This document shows positions 44,129 to 52,546 of a stretch of 64,000 nucleotides of DNA, piece by piece. Position 1 is the stretch's first letter. Every line of letters starts with the position of its first letter. The notes beneath the pieces were generated by a model that saw only the letters and a list, made by a program, of their open reading frames with translations, was not told where the DNA came from and ran no database searches. The DNA is from Streptomyces asoensis (lineage in GTDB: Bacteria > Actinomycetota > Actinomycetes > Streptomycetales > Streptomycetaceae), in the NCBI RefSeq assembly GCF_016860545.1, contig NZ_BNEB01000001.1, positions 654,374 through 718,373 of the forward strand, read 5' to 3'. A program made the position numbers and the translations under genes.

Positions 44129-44293
44129 TCAGCGGTCGCGGTTGAAACGGGTGGTGATCCACAGCAGGAGCAGCAGGATGATGAATGCGCCGCCCCCGGT
44201 GACCAGCGGGTTGAGGCTCTCGTGGTTGCCACCGTGTTCCTCGCCCTCGGCGGCGAGGGTGACCAGCTGGGCAGCGGCGCTGTGAAGGCTCAT
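44129..44293 (-). CDS. Small single-span membrane protein (54 aa)
   Basis: [34 protein letters not shown] followed by one hydrophobic helix ([13 protein letters not shown]) and a basic end RFNRDR, so the N-terminus faces outside. It begins ten bases after an AGGT-type site. No gene predictor length filter would favour it, but the same layout is repeated in the gene at 44439-44600. Function unknown; lies just upstream of nadD. Confidence 0.7.
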   Translation of the reverse strand: MSLHSAAAQLVTLAAEGEEHGGNHESLNPLVTGGGAFIILLLLLWITTRFNRDR

Positions 44294-44317
44294 CTTCGGC
44301 AGGACCTATCCGATGGT

Positions 44318-44352
44318 GGTCCCCCCGCTCGTGCGAAGCCGAGAGTGGGGGA
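44318..44352. repeat. Intergenic copy of the Streptomyces interspersed inverted repeat
   Basis: TCCCCCCGCTC and GAGAGTGGGGGA flank a GTGCGAAGCC loop. In the other orientation it reads CTCTCGGCTTCG, the common Streptomyces repeat. It may stop transcription between the two small membrane protein genes. Confidence 0.55.
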
Positions 44353-44438
44353 GGGCGGGATAACGACGTCGCCTCATCGTAATCGGGCGGCCCGGCGGCG
44401 ATCACGCCGACTCCGCCATTGGGAACCTTCCCGGCGGC

Positions 44439-44600
44439 TCAGTCGTCCTTCCGCTTGTAGCCCCGCAGCAGGAACCAGCCGGTGAGCACACAGCCCAGGA
44501 TCATCACGACCAGGACGACACGGAGCAGGTTCCCCGGGCCCTGCCGCTGGGCGGCGTCGGCGGCTTGGGTGAGCCAGGCGGCTGCGGGGTGGTGCTTCAT
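44439..44600 (-). CDS. Small single-span membrane protein (53 aa)
   Basis: MKHHPAAAWLTQAADAAQRQGPGN, then one hydrophobic helix (LLRVVLVVMILGCVLTGWFLL) and a basic RGYKRKDD end. GAGGAG precedes the ATG by nine bases, which supports a real gene. Divergent from the M48 protease gene. Function unknown. Confidence 0.72.
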   Translation of the reverse strand: MKHHPAAAWLTQAADAAQRQGPGNLLRVVLVVMILGCVLTGWFLLRGYKRKDD

Positions 44601-44755
44601 GGGGCGGGACTCCTCAGGTGTAGTGCCCGTCCACGGTAACTCCGCCTAGGCTGGGCTCGGCTTCGGGGGCGCAAAGGGCCGCACAAGGGCCGGCAAAGGG
44701 TCAGACAGGGGCCACCGAGCAGGTGGCGGCCGTACAGACGCACATGGGGGAAGAC

Positions 44756-45889
44756 ATGTCCGACGAAGGCCACCGCGACGACGACACCGGCCGGGAGAGC
44801 GTGCCGAGCAGACAGCGCCGGCGCTTCCCCGGGATCTCCTCGCGCGCCTACGAGCACCCGGCGGACCGCTCTGCCCTGGTGGCGCTGCGCAAACTGAGCG
44901 GTTTCGACACGGTGTTCAAGGCTCTCAGCGGGCTGCTGCCCGAGCGCAGTCTCAGGCTGCTGTTCCTGTCGGACTCGGTCCGGGTCTCCGACCAGCAGTT
45001 CGCACACCTCAACGACATGCTGCGGGACGCCTGTTACATCCTGGACCTGGAGAAGGTCCCGCCGATGTACGTCACGCAGGACCCGCAGCCCAACGCGATG
45101 TGCATCGGGCTGGACGAGCCGATCATCGTCGTCACCACGGGGCTCGTCGAGCTGCTCGACGAGGAGGAGATGCGCGCGGTCGTCGGCCACGAGGTGGGCC
45201 ACGCCCTGTCCGGGCACTCCGTGTACCGCACGATCCTGCTGTTCCTGACGAACCTGGCGATCCGGGTCGCCTGGATCCCGCTGGGCAACCTCGCGATCAT
45301 GGCGATCGTGACGGCCCTGCGCGAGTGGTTCCGCAAGTCGGAGCTGTCCGCCGACCGGGCGGGCCTGCTGGTCGGCCAGGACCTGAAGGCCTCGATGCGG
45401 GGGCTGATGAAGATCGCCGGCGGGAACCACCTGCACGAGATGAACGTGGACGCGTTCCTGAAGCAGGCCGAGGAGTACGAGGCGGGCGGCGACCTGCGCG
45501 ACTCCGTGCTGAAGATCCTGAACGTGCTGCCGCGCACGCATCCCTTCACCACGGTGCGCGCGGCCGAGCTGAAGAAGTGGGCCGAGTCCCGCGATCACCA
45601 GCGGATCATGGACGGTCACTACCCGCGGCGTGCCGAGGACAAGGACACCTCGGTGACGGACTCCTTCCGGGAGTCCGCGGCGCACTACGCGACCAGCGTC
45701 AAGGGCTCCAAGGACCCGCTGATGAAGCTGGTGAGCGATCTCGCGGGCGGGGCGGGCGACCTGGGCGGCCGGGTGCGGCGCGGCTTCGGCGGGTTCACGG
45801 GGTCCGGCCCGGCGCCGGACCAGCCGCCGAGGAACGGCTCGGACCCCGCCGGCGGTCCCGAGGACACGCCTCCGCGGCCCGCGGACTGA
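44756..45889 (+). CDS. M48-family zinc metalloprotease
   Basis: A 377-residue HtpX/Ste24-type peptidase. The zinc motif VVGHEVGHALSGH is near residue 145, the third ligand region SELSADRAGLLVGQD near 200, and two hydrophobic helices (TILLFLTNLAIRVAWIPLGNLAIMAIVTAL) lie between, so it is probably membrane-associated. The C-terminal 60 residues are Gly/Pro-rich and disordered. The ATG giving MSDEGHRDDD follows GGGGGAAG. By position it matches the SCO2582 gene next to the two motif-sharing membrane proteins, hinting at a role in envelope maintenance. Confidence 0.9.
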   Translation: MSDEGHRDDDTGRESVPSRQRRRFPGISSRAYEHPADRSALVALRKLSGFDTVFKALSGLLPERSLRLLFLSDSVRVSDQQFAHLNDMLRDACYILDLEKVPPMYVTQDPQPNAMCIGLDEPIIVVTTGLVELLDEEEMRAVVGHEVGHALSGHSVYRTILLFLTNLAIRVAWIPLGNLAIMAIVTALREWFRKSELSADRAGLLVGQDLKASMRGLMKIAGGNHLHEMNVDAFLKQAEEYEAGGDLRDSVLKILNVLPRTHPFTTVRAAELKKWAESRDHQRIMDGHYPRRAEDKDTSVTDSFRESAAHYATSVKGSKDPLMKLVSDLAGGAGDLGGRVRRGFGGFTGSGPAPDQPPRNGSDPAGGPEDTPPRPAD

Positions 45890-45891
45890 GG

Positions 45892-45910
45892 CGCCCGCGG
45901 CCCGCGGGCG
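45892..45910. terminator. Bidirectional hairpin between convergent genes
   Basis: CGCCCGCGG-C-CCGCGGGCG, a perfect 9-bp stem, lies directly between the M48 gene stop and the stop of the membrane protein gene. Confidence 0.6.
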
Positions 45911-45919
45911 ACGCGCCGT

Positions 45920-46990
45920 TCAGACCTTCGGCTGCGCGCTCGTCGCGAGCGATCCGCACAGGGCCGTCGCGGCCCCGGTCGCATAGGGGTCCGTGCCGGC
46001 CGGGCCGCCCGCCTTCGCGGTCTGGCCGGCGAGCAGGGGGACCAGGTGGTCGGTGGAGTCCTCGGCGCAGGACAGCGGTCCCGCCTGGACGTAGGACACG
46101 ATCAGCTGGAGCTGGTGGGTGCGCAGGTCGGTGCGGTCGAAGCGGAAGTGCAGCTCGCGCCGGACGGTGAAGAGGGAGGCCGCGGTGCCGGCGTCCGCGC
46201 CGGTCGGCCGCAGCGCGTACACGAAGGTGTGGTCGGCGGTGACCTCCAGGGTGGAGGAGTCGGTCTCGGCGGCCTGGAGGGTGCCCTGGACGCGGATCCG
46301 GTCGTCGGCCAGCCGGGTCCTGGCGGGGTCGAAGCGGACCAGCCAGCCGGTCGGGGCGTGCCTGCCGTCGGCGGCCGGGTGGCTGAAGCTCTCGTCGAAC
46401 TGGTCGAGTTGGTCGGCGGCGACCAGGCTGCGCACGGGCCGCACCTGCTGCCGGGTGAGCACCTCCGGGTAGAGGGAGGAGTGCACGATGTACTCCTTGG
46501 CCGTGGTCAGGGCGGTGACGACCTGGCTGTCGGAGAAGTGCGCGGTGCGCCGGGAGGCGGGCAGCGGGATGCCCTCGGCCCCGATGCGGAACTGCGCGGC
46601 GGGGCTGTGCGCGTACAGGGACTCGGGGTCGGCCGCCCCGGGCACGACGCCCAGCGGGGAGAGCGGGATGACGGTCATCCGCAGGGGTTCCACCGACCGG
46701 CGCATCGCCGAGCTCTGGTAGGGGCTGCGTACGCCCATGTAGACGGCGGTGCCGAAGGCCACGGCGATCAGCATGACCAGGATCAGCACCTGGCGCGACA
46801 GGCCCCGGCGCAGGGGCGGCCGGCGGCGGACGGCGGGCGCGTGGTCGGCCATGCGCTCCTGCGCGGAGTACTCCTGGATGCGGGCAGCGCGGACGAACGA
46901 TTCGTCGAAGACGACGGATCGGTACTCGTCCTCTCCACCTCCGGGAGTGCCCTCGGGTGTCTGCTCCGGTGGGTCTCCGGGCCCGGCCAT
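45920..46990 (-). CDS. Membrane-anchored extracytoplasmic protein with N-terminal VVFDESFVRAA motif
   Basis: A 356-residue protein: an acidic cytoplasmic N-terminus with EDEYRSVVFDESFVRAARIQEY (residues 20-41), a basic stretch, one helix (QVLILVMLIAVAFGTAVYMGV) near residue 75, and a 260-residue extracytoplasmic domain with beta-rich sequence and two late cysteines (SCAEDS, LCGSLA). It appears unique to actinomycetes and I recognise no catalytic motif. The N-terminal motif is shared with the next gene upstream. By gene order it is SCO2583-like. Probably one operon with 47057-47623. Confidence 0.78.
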   Translation of the reverse strand: MAGPGDPPEQTPEGTPGGGEDEYRSVVFDESFVRAARIQEYSAQERMADHAPAVRRRPPLRRGLSRQVLILVMLIAVAFGTAVYMGVRSPYQSSAMRRSVEPLRMTVIPLSPLGVVPGAADPESLYAHSPAAQFRIGAEGIPLPASRRTAHFSDSQVVTALTTAKEYIVHSSLYPEVLTRQQVRPVRSLVAADQLDQFDESFSHPAADGRHAPTGWLVRFDPARTRLADDRIRVQGTLQAAETDSSTLEVTADHTFVYALRPTGADAGTAASLFTVRRELHFRFDRTDLRTHQLQLIVSYVQAGPLSCAEDSTDHLVPLLAGQTAKAGGPAGTDPYATGAATALCGSLATSAQPKV

Positions 46991-47056
46991 ACTTTGAGAG
47001 TAGGTCGCGCGGAGCCCGGGTAAACGCCCCGCCGCACGACAACTTCTGACGTGCGT

Positions 47057-47623
47057 TCAGGGCGTGTGCGGTGCCGCCGGGACGGGTGGCCGGGAGTGTT
47101 CGGCGGACGCCGAGGGCGGGGGCACGCTCCCCTGTTCCAGACCGGTCGTGGCGGGCGGCGGAGCCTGGTCCCGGCTGCTCGACGAGGCGCCCCGGTAGAC
47201 CGCCGCGAAGGCCAGCGCGACCATGCCGACGCCCATCACCAGGGCGAGCATCCAGGCCACCGGGCGGTGCCAGCGGACGCCGGGCGCGCCATGGCGGCGT
47301 TCCCAGCCCTCGGCGCGGTCGTCGTCCGGATCGTCGGGGTCGGGATCATGGCCGAAATCGCCGGGTCCGTCGGAACCGAAGGTGTCGTCGTAGCGGTCGC
47401 CCCGGGCGCGGGCGCGGCGGGCCTCGCTCTCGGAGGCCTCGGCTCTCGCCTCGGCGGCGGCCAGGAGGCGTTCGACGGCGGTCGGCTCGTGCACCACCGC
47501 CGCCCTGACGAAGGCCTCGTCGAAGACCACGGAGGCGAACTCTTCGTCCGACACCCCGCGGTCGTGGTCGTCGTCGGGCTCCCAGCCGTCGGGAAACGGC
47601 GTACCCCCCACGTCCTCCGGCAC
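47057..47623 (-). CDS. Single-span membrane protein with N-terminal VVFDEAFVRAA motif
   Basis: A 188-residue protein with a very acidic cytoplasmic part: DEEFASVVFDEAFVRAAVVHEP near residue 25, a charged helix (AVERLLAAAEARAEASESEARRARA), a D/P-rich stretch, one membrane helix (VAWMLALVMGVGMVALAFAAVY) near 125 and a short Pro/Ser-rich outer tail. By gene order it is SCO2584-like, a protein reported to interact with spore-wall synthesis proteins in S. coelicolor. The start codon is a GTG with only a weak site. No enzyme motif is visible. Confidence 0.78.
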   Translation of the reverse strand: MPEDVGGTPFPDGWEPDDDHDRGVSDEEFASVVFDEAFVRAAVVHEPTAVERLLAAAEARAEASESEARRARARGDRYDDTFGSDGPGDFGHDPDPDDPDDDRAEGWERRHGAPGVRWHRPVAWMLALVMGVGMVALAFAAVYRGASSSSRDQAPPPATTGLEQGSVPPPSASAEHSRPPVPAAPHTP

Positions 47624-47717
47624 GGTTCCAGAGTAGACCTGGGGGGTCGGTTTGGGCAGGCGGTAGCGGGATTCGTCCGCCGGATGAGACGGCGGTCACG
47701 GCGCCCCGGGCGGGGGC

Positions 47718-49004
47718 TCAGCGCCGTACGTGCCCGTCGCCCGTGACGATGTACTTGGTGCTGGTCAGCTCCGGCAGACCCATGGGGCCCCGGGCGTGCA
47801 GCTTCTGGGTGGAGATGCCGATCTCCGCGCCGAAGCCGAACTGGCCGCCGTCGGTGAAGCGGGTGGAGGCGTTGACGGCCACCGTGGTGGAGTCGACCAG
47901 CTGGGTGAACCGGCGGGCCGCCTGCTGCGAGGTGGTGACGATGGCCTCGGTGTGCCCGGAGGTCCACAGCCGGATGTGCTCGACGGCCCGGTCCAGCGAG
48001 TCGACGACGGCGGCGGCGATGTCGTGGGAGAGGTACTCCGTCTCCCAGTCCTCGGGCGTGGCCTCGACCACGGTGGCCTTGGAGTCCTCGGCGTAGGCGA
48101 GCACACGCTCGTCGGCGTGCACGGTCACGCCGGCCTCCGCGAGGGCGTCCAGGGCGCGGGGCAGGAACGCGGGGGCGATGTCCTGGTGGACCAGGAGGGT
48201 CTCGGCCGCGTTGCAGACGCTGACCCGGTGCGCCTTGGAGTTGATCAGGATGTCGACGGCCATGTCGAGGTCGGCGTGGGCGTCGACGTAGACGTGGCAG
48301 TTGCCGGTGCCGGTCTCGATGACCGGGACGGTGGACTCGGTGACGACGGTCCGGATGAGCGAGGCGCCGCCGCGCGGGATGAGCACGTCGACCAGGCCGC
48401 GGGCGCGCATCAGCTCGCGCACGCTGTCCCGGCCCTCGCCGGGCACCAGCTGCACCGCGTCGGCGGGCAGTCCGGCCCCGCCGACGGCGTCGCGGATCAC
48501 CCGGACGAGAGCGGTGTTCGACTCGTAGGCGGAGGACGAGCCGCGCAGCAGGACCGCGTTGCCCGCCTTCAGGCAGAGCGCGGCGGCGTCCACGGTGACG
48601 TTGGGGCGGGCCTCGTAGATGATGCCGACGACGCCCAGCGGGACGCGGACCTGGCGCAGGTCGATGCCGTTGGGGAGGGTGGAGCCGCGGACGACCTCGC
48701 CGACCGGGTCGGGCAGCGCGACGACGTCGCGGACGTCCGAGGCGATGGCCCGCACCCGCTCCGGGGTGAGGGTCAGCCGGTCGACGATGGCCTCGCTGGT
48801 GCCCGCCTCGCGCGCCTTGGCGATGTCCTTCGCGTTGGCCTCGACGATTTCGCTCGTACGGACCTCCAGCGCGTCCGCGATGGCGAGCAGCGCGTCGTCC
48901 TTGGCGGCCCGGGGCAGCGGCGCGAGGTCGGCGGCGGCCGCCTTGGCTCGGTAGGCGGCGCGGGTGACCGGGGACATGGAGTCGTATGGAGAGAGCGTGG
49001 TCAT
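47718..49004 (-). CDS. proA: Gamma-glutamyl phosphate reductase
   Basis: A 428-residue aldehyde-dehydrogenase-fold enzyme of proline synthesis, reducing glutamyl-5-phosphate to the semialdehyde. Signatures: [37 protein letters not shown] near residue 120, the catalytic cysteine region [18 protein letters not shown] near 255, and the C-terminal [32 protein letters not shown], which is diagnostic. The start MTTLSPYDS has no clear ribosome site; MSPVTR nine codons on is an alternative. proB lies upstream, separated by one hypothetical gene. Confidence 0.95.
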   Translation of the reverse strand: MTTLSPYDSMSPVTRAAYRAKAAAADLAPLPRAAKDDALLAIADALEVRTSEIVEANAKDIAKAREAGTSEAIVDRLTLTPERVRAIASDVRDVVALPDPVGEVVRGSTLPNGIDLRQVRVPLGVVGIIYEARPNVTVDAAALCLKAGNAVLLRGSSSAYESNTALVRVIRDAVGGAGLPADAVQLVPGEGRDSVRELMRARGLVDVLIPRGGASLIRTVVTESTVPVIETGTGNCHVYVDAHADLDMAVDILINSKAHRVSVCNAAETLLVHQDIAPAFLPRALDALAEAGVTVHADERVLAYAEDSKATVVEATPEDWETEYLSHDIAAAVVDSLDRAVEHIRLWTSGHTEAIVTTSQQAARRFTQLVDSTTVAVNASTRFTDGGQFGFGAEIGISTQKLHARGPMGLPELTSTKYIVTGDGHVRR

Positions 49005-49108
49005 AAGGGAAGGGTAGTGCTCCGCGCGGGGCGGTCCACCGCTCGTTCCACACCCCGAGATACGCGGCCGGACGGGTCACCGCGCGGCCCGGGAGGCGGC
49101 GCGGGCGG

Positions 49109-49666
49109 TCAGTAGGGGTGGACGCCGACCGGGGTCGCGGGGGCCGGGCCGTACCCCGCCGCGATGCGCTGGTGGTAGGTCTGGCGGTCGATGACCTCCA
49201 GGCCGACGATCTCCCAGGGCGGCAGTCCGGCGCTCTGGCGGTGCTCGCCCCACAGGCGCAGGGCGACGGCGGCCGCGTCGTGCAGGTCGCGGGCCTCCTC
49301 CCAGTACCGGATCTCGGCATGGTCGCCCGCGTATCTGCTGGTCAGGAGGAAGGGATGGTCGTGGGCGAGCTGTTCGAGGGCGCGCCGGACCTCCGACAGC
49401 GGGGCCTCGCCGCCGGAGACGCTCAGCGTGACGTGCCACAGCCGGGGGACGTCGACGGGCCGTCCGCCCTTCGGCTCGGCGCCCTCCTCGGCCAGGTACC
49501 GGTCACCGGCGGCCACGCTCGTCAGGGTCCGCTCCTCGCCGGGCGCACGCGCGGGCGCGCGGCCCGCGGCACGGGCCGCCGGCGGGCCGGCCGGGCGCGG
49601 CGACGCCGGAGCGGTCTCACCGGCACTCCCACGGGCCGCTGCCACCCCAGGGCGCACTCGTCTCAC
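49109..49666 (-). CDS. Conserved hypothetical protein between proB and proA
   Basis: A 185-residue protein. The N-terminal third is a disordered Ala/Arg/Pro stretch; the rest (RLWHVTLSVSGGEAPLSEVRRALEQLAHDHPFLLTSRYAGDHAEIRYWEEARDLHDAAAVALRLWGEHR) has an alpha/beta pattern like a ferredoxin-like domain. The GTG at 49664-49666 is chosen for its AAGGAGG ribosome site; frames further upstream lack one. It is consistently found between proB and proA in streptomycetes by my recollection, but no function in proline synthesis is known. Confidence 0.78.
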   Translation of the reverse strand: MRRVRPGVAAARGSAGETAPASPRPAGPPAARAAGRAPARAPGEERTLTSVAAGDRYLAEEGAEPKGGRPVDVPRLWHVTLSVSGGEAPLSEVRRALEQLAHDHPFLLTSRYAGDHAEIRYWEEARDLHDAAAVALRLWGEHRQSAGLPPWEIVGLEVIDRQTYHQRIAAGYGPAPATPVGVHPY

Positions 49667-49789
49667 GACGGCCTCCTTCACGCAGCGCTCGAGCGGAATC
49701 TGTCCCTGGAACAAAGTTGAGCAGGCCGCACGGTTCCGCGGGGCGGTTTCACGGAACGTCCCCCACCGGTACGGACCGTTCGAGCGGGT

Positions 49790-50917
49790 TTACGGGTGCA
49801 GGATCACCAGGTCGTCCCGGTGGACGACCTCGCGCTCGTAGGCGGCGCCCAGCTCACGGGCCAGTTCCCTGGTCGACCGCCCGATCAGCTGGGGGATCTC
49901 CTTGGCGTCGAAGTTGACGAGGCCGCGGGCCACGGCGTGCCCCCGGGCGTCTCGCAGTTCGACGGGGTCGCCCGCGCTGAACTCGCCCTCCACGGCGGCG
50001 ATCCCGGCCGGGAGCAGGGAGGTGCGCCGCTCGACGACCGCGCGCACCGCGCCGTCGTCCAGGGTCAGGGAGCCCTGCGGGGTCGAGGCGTGCTGGAGCC
50101 ACAGCAGCCGGTCGGCGGAGCGTTTGCCGGTGGCGTGGAAGTAGGTGCCGGTGTCGCCGCCGGTGAGGGCGTCGGCCGCGTGGACGGCGCTGGTGAGGAC
50201 CACGGGGATGCCGGCCGCGGCCGCGATCCGGGCGGCCTCGACCTTGGTGACCATGCCGCCGGTGCCGACGCCCGCCTTGCCGGTGGTGCCGATGTCGACG
50301 TGCGCGAGGTCGGCGGGGCTGCGCACCTCGCCGATCCGCGAGGTGCCGGGCCTGCTCGGGTCGCCGTCGTACACCCCGTCCACGTCGGACAGCAGGACCA
50401 GCAGGTCGGCGTGGACGAGGTGGGCGACGAGCGCGGCGAGCCGGTCGTTGTCGCCGAAGCGGATCTCGTCCGTGGCCACGGTGTCGTTCTCGTTGACGAT
50501 CGGGAAGGCACCCATCGCGAGCAGCTTGTCGAGGGTGCGGGAGGCGTTGCGGTGGTGGGCGCGCCGGCTCATGTCGTCGCTGGTCAGCAGCACCTGGCCG
50601 ACGCGGACGCCGTAGCGGGCGAAGGAGGCGGTGTAGCGGGCCACGAGCAGGCCCTGCCCGACGCTCGCCGCGGCCTGCTGGCGGGCCAGGTCGCGGGGCC
50701 GGCGGCGCAGACCCAGGGGGGCCAGTCCGGCGGCGATGGCGCCGGAGGAGACCAGGACGATCTCTTTCTCGCCGCCGCTGCGGATCTTGGCGAGGACGTC
50801 GACGAGCGCGTCGACCCGGTCGGCGTCGAGCCCGCCCGAAGCGGTGGTCAGCGACGAGGAGCCGACCTTCACGACGATCCTTCGGGCCTCGCCCACGGCC
50901 TGCCTTGCCCCTGCCAC
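49790..50917 (-). CDS. proB: Glutamate 5-kinase
   Basis: A 375-residue amino-acid kinase plus PUA domain, the first step of proline synthesis. EARRIVVKVGSSSLTT near residue 12, VSSGAIAAGLAPLGL near 55, FPIVNENDTVATDEIRFGDNDRLAALVAHLVHADLLVLLSDVDGVY near 145 and GTGGMVTKVEAARIA near 215 are the kinase motifs; the C-terminal PUA part includes GDPVELRDARGHAVARGLVNFDAKEIPQLIGRST. The GTG at 50915-50917 is the likely start (the frame is open upstream). Usually obg-proB-proA are adjacent; here glycopolymer genes separate obg from proB. Confidence 0.95.
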   Translation of the reverse strand: MAGARQAVGEARRIVVKVGSSSLTTASGGLDADRVDALVDVLAKIRSGGEKEIVLVSSGAIAAGLAPLGLRRRPRDLARQQAAASVGQGLLVARYTASFARYGVRVGQVLLTSDDMSRRAHHRNASRTLDKLLAMGAFPIVNENDTVATDEIRFGDNDRLAALVAHLVHADLLVLLSDVDGVYDGDPSRPGTSRIGEVRSPADLAHVDIGTTGKAGVGTGGMVTKVEAARIAAAAGIPVVLTSAVHAADALTGGDTGTYFHATGKRSADRLLWLQHASTPQGSLTLDDGAVRAVVERRTSLLPAGIAAVEGEFSAGDPVELRDARGHAVARGLVNFDAKEIPQLIGRSTRELARELGAAYEREVVHRDDLVILHP

Positions 50918-51089
50918 CTTGTCGTTCGCCCCTTGCGTAGGTAGACGGCTGCCCGCCTGGCAATCTACGCGAACGGGGGCGGAGGCCGCGCGTCGTTTCA
51001 CTTCGCGGACAGCGGGCCCCTGTAACCGTTTGCTCACTCTTTGCGTACGGCAAAAAGGTTGTACTGGTTCCCCATGGAATTTGAAGAGA

Positions 51090-51115
51090 ACACAAATTTA
51101 TTTTGAAGTTTGTGT
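51090..51115. promoter_or_regulatory. Inverted repeat ACACAAA-N12-TTTGTGT upstream of the pyruvyl transferase gene
   Basis: A perfect 7-bp inverted repeat in a strikingly AT-rich 90-base stretch, ending four bases before the TACAGT -10 box. A dimeric regulator bound here would block the promoter. Regulator unknown. Confidence 0.4.
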
Positions 51116-51119
51116 CACC

Positions 51120-51125
51120 TACAGT
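51120..51125 (+). promoter_or_regulatory. -10 box TACAGT, leaderless start of the pyruvyl transferase gene
   Basis: TACAGT lies seven bases before the GTG at 51133 with no ribosome site; identical to the box before the S41 protease. Confidence 0.45.
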
Positions 51126-51132
51126 TCGCCCT

Positions 51133-52527
51133 GTGAAGCGCATACTCCTGAGATCGGGGAAGAGCCCCTTCGACGTCGTCCCGGTGGAGGAGGCCCTCCA
51201 CCGAGACGTGATCGCCACCAACTCCGGCAACCTGATCTTCAGTGATGCCGCGCACAAGATCCTCAGCACGCCGGACTCCGAGGTGTTCTCGAACGGCATG
51301 CGGACCGATGTGAACGCGGCGGCCCGCATCAACGAGGAGTACGACGCCTTCGTGGTGCCCCTGGCCAACGCCTTCCGGCCCACGTTCGAGCAGCCGCTCA
51401 AGCGGCTGACCAGGCTCATCGGGAAGCTGAAGATCCCGGTCGTGGTGATGGGCGTGGGCGCGCAGACCGGGGTGACCTACGACCCGGCGCGGCTGAAGCC
51501 CATGGAGCCCAGCGTGCGCGCCTTCTGCTCGGCCGTGCTGGAGCGCAGTGCCTCCATCGGCGTGCGGGGCGAGTTCACCGAGCAGTACCTGACCGACATG
51601 GGCTTCCGGGACGTCGAGGTCATCGGCTGCCCGTCGATGTTCATGTACGGCGACCGGCTGCCCGTCGAGAAGAAGACGGCGGCCCTCACGCCGGAGTCCC
51701 GGATAGGCATCAACGGATCGCACACCGCGGTGCGCGGCGGCGGTCTGCACAAGGTCATCACCCGCGCCCACGAGCGCTACCCGCACCTGCGCTACATAGG
51801 CCAGAACCTCACCGACGCACGGCAGCTGCACTGGCGGGACGTGGACTCCCCGGCCGGCCGGATCACCGAGATGCCGACCCACCCGGACCACCCGATGTAC
51901 CGGGAGGACAAGGCCCGGGTCTACATCGACCCGATCACCTGGATCGACGACCTGCGCGACTTCGACTACTCGTTCGGCTCGCGCATCCACGGCAACATCG
52001 CGGCGCTGCTCGCGGGCACGCCCGCGACCGTGCTGGCCTTCGACTCGCGCACGCTGGAGCTGTGCCGCTACTTCGAGATACCGCACCGGCTGCTCAGCGA
52101 GGTGCCCGCGGACCTCGACCCGGCCGAGCTGTACGAGGAGGCCGACTTCACCGGTCTCACCGGCAACCACAAGGAGCGCTTCGACCGGTTCACGGCGTTC
52201 CTGGACAAGAACGGGCTGCCGAACACCTTCACCCACGGCGACGGCGGCGCGGCCTTCGACAAGAAGCTGCGCTCCCTGTCCTTCCCGGCGGGTGTGCGCC
52301 CCTGGAACGAGGCCGACCTCGCCTCGCTGACCGCCCGGTTCGGCTGGCTCCAGCAGCGCATCACCGAACTGGACTCGCACAACGCCCAGCTGACCCGGGA
52401 TCTGGCGAAGAGCCGGTCCGGTGCGCGGGTCGCCAGGGCGGCCGCCGTCCCGGCTCCGTCGATCTACCGCCGTGCGAGGCGCGCGGTGGGAGGGCCGCTG
52501 CGCCGTGCGCTGAAGCCGGGCAAGTAG
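51133..52527 (+). CDS. Polysaccharide pyruvyl transferase family protein
   Basis: A 464-residue enzyme of the CsaB/WcaK type, which transfers pyruvate ketals from phosphoenolpyruvate to a surface polysaccharide. Supporting segments are GKLKIPVVVMGVGAQTGVTYD, SIGVRGEFTEQYLTDMGFRDVEVIGCPSMFMYG, and the C-terminal DLRDFDYSFGSRIHGNIAALLAGTPATVLAFDSRTLELCRYFEIP with the family's SxRxHG motif. The end is basic (AVGGPLRRALKPGK), perhaps membrane-associated. It is divergent from proB and convergent with the GT2 gene. No pyruvylated product is proven; some family members act on other donors. Confidence 0.85.
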   Translation: MKRILLRSGKSPFDVVPVEEALHRDVIATNSGNLIFSDAAHKILSTPDSEVFSNGMRTDVNAAARINEEYDAFVVPLANAFRPTFEQPLKRLTRLIGKLKIPVVVMGVGAQTGVTYDPARLKPMEPSVRAFCSAVLERSASIGVRGEFTEQYLTDMGFRDVEVIGCPSMFMYGDRLPVEKKTAALTPESRIGINGSHTAVRGGGLHKVITRAHERYPHLRYIGQNLTDARQLHWRDVDSPAGRITEMPTHPDHPMYREDKARVYIDPITWIDDLRDFDYSFGSRIHGNIAALLAGTPATVLAFDSRTLELCRYFEIPHRLLSEVPADLDPAELYEEADFTGLTGNHKERFDRFTAFLDKNGLPNTFTHGDGGAAFDKKLRSLSFPAGVRPWNEADLASLTARFGWLQQRITELDSHNAQLTRDLAKSRSGARVARAAAVPAPSIYRRARRAVGGPLRRALKPGK

Positions 52528-52546
52528 CCGCCCGGCCCCAGGCCGC

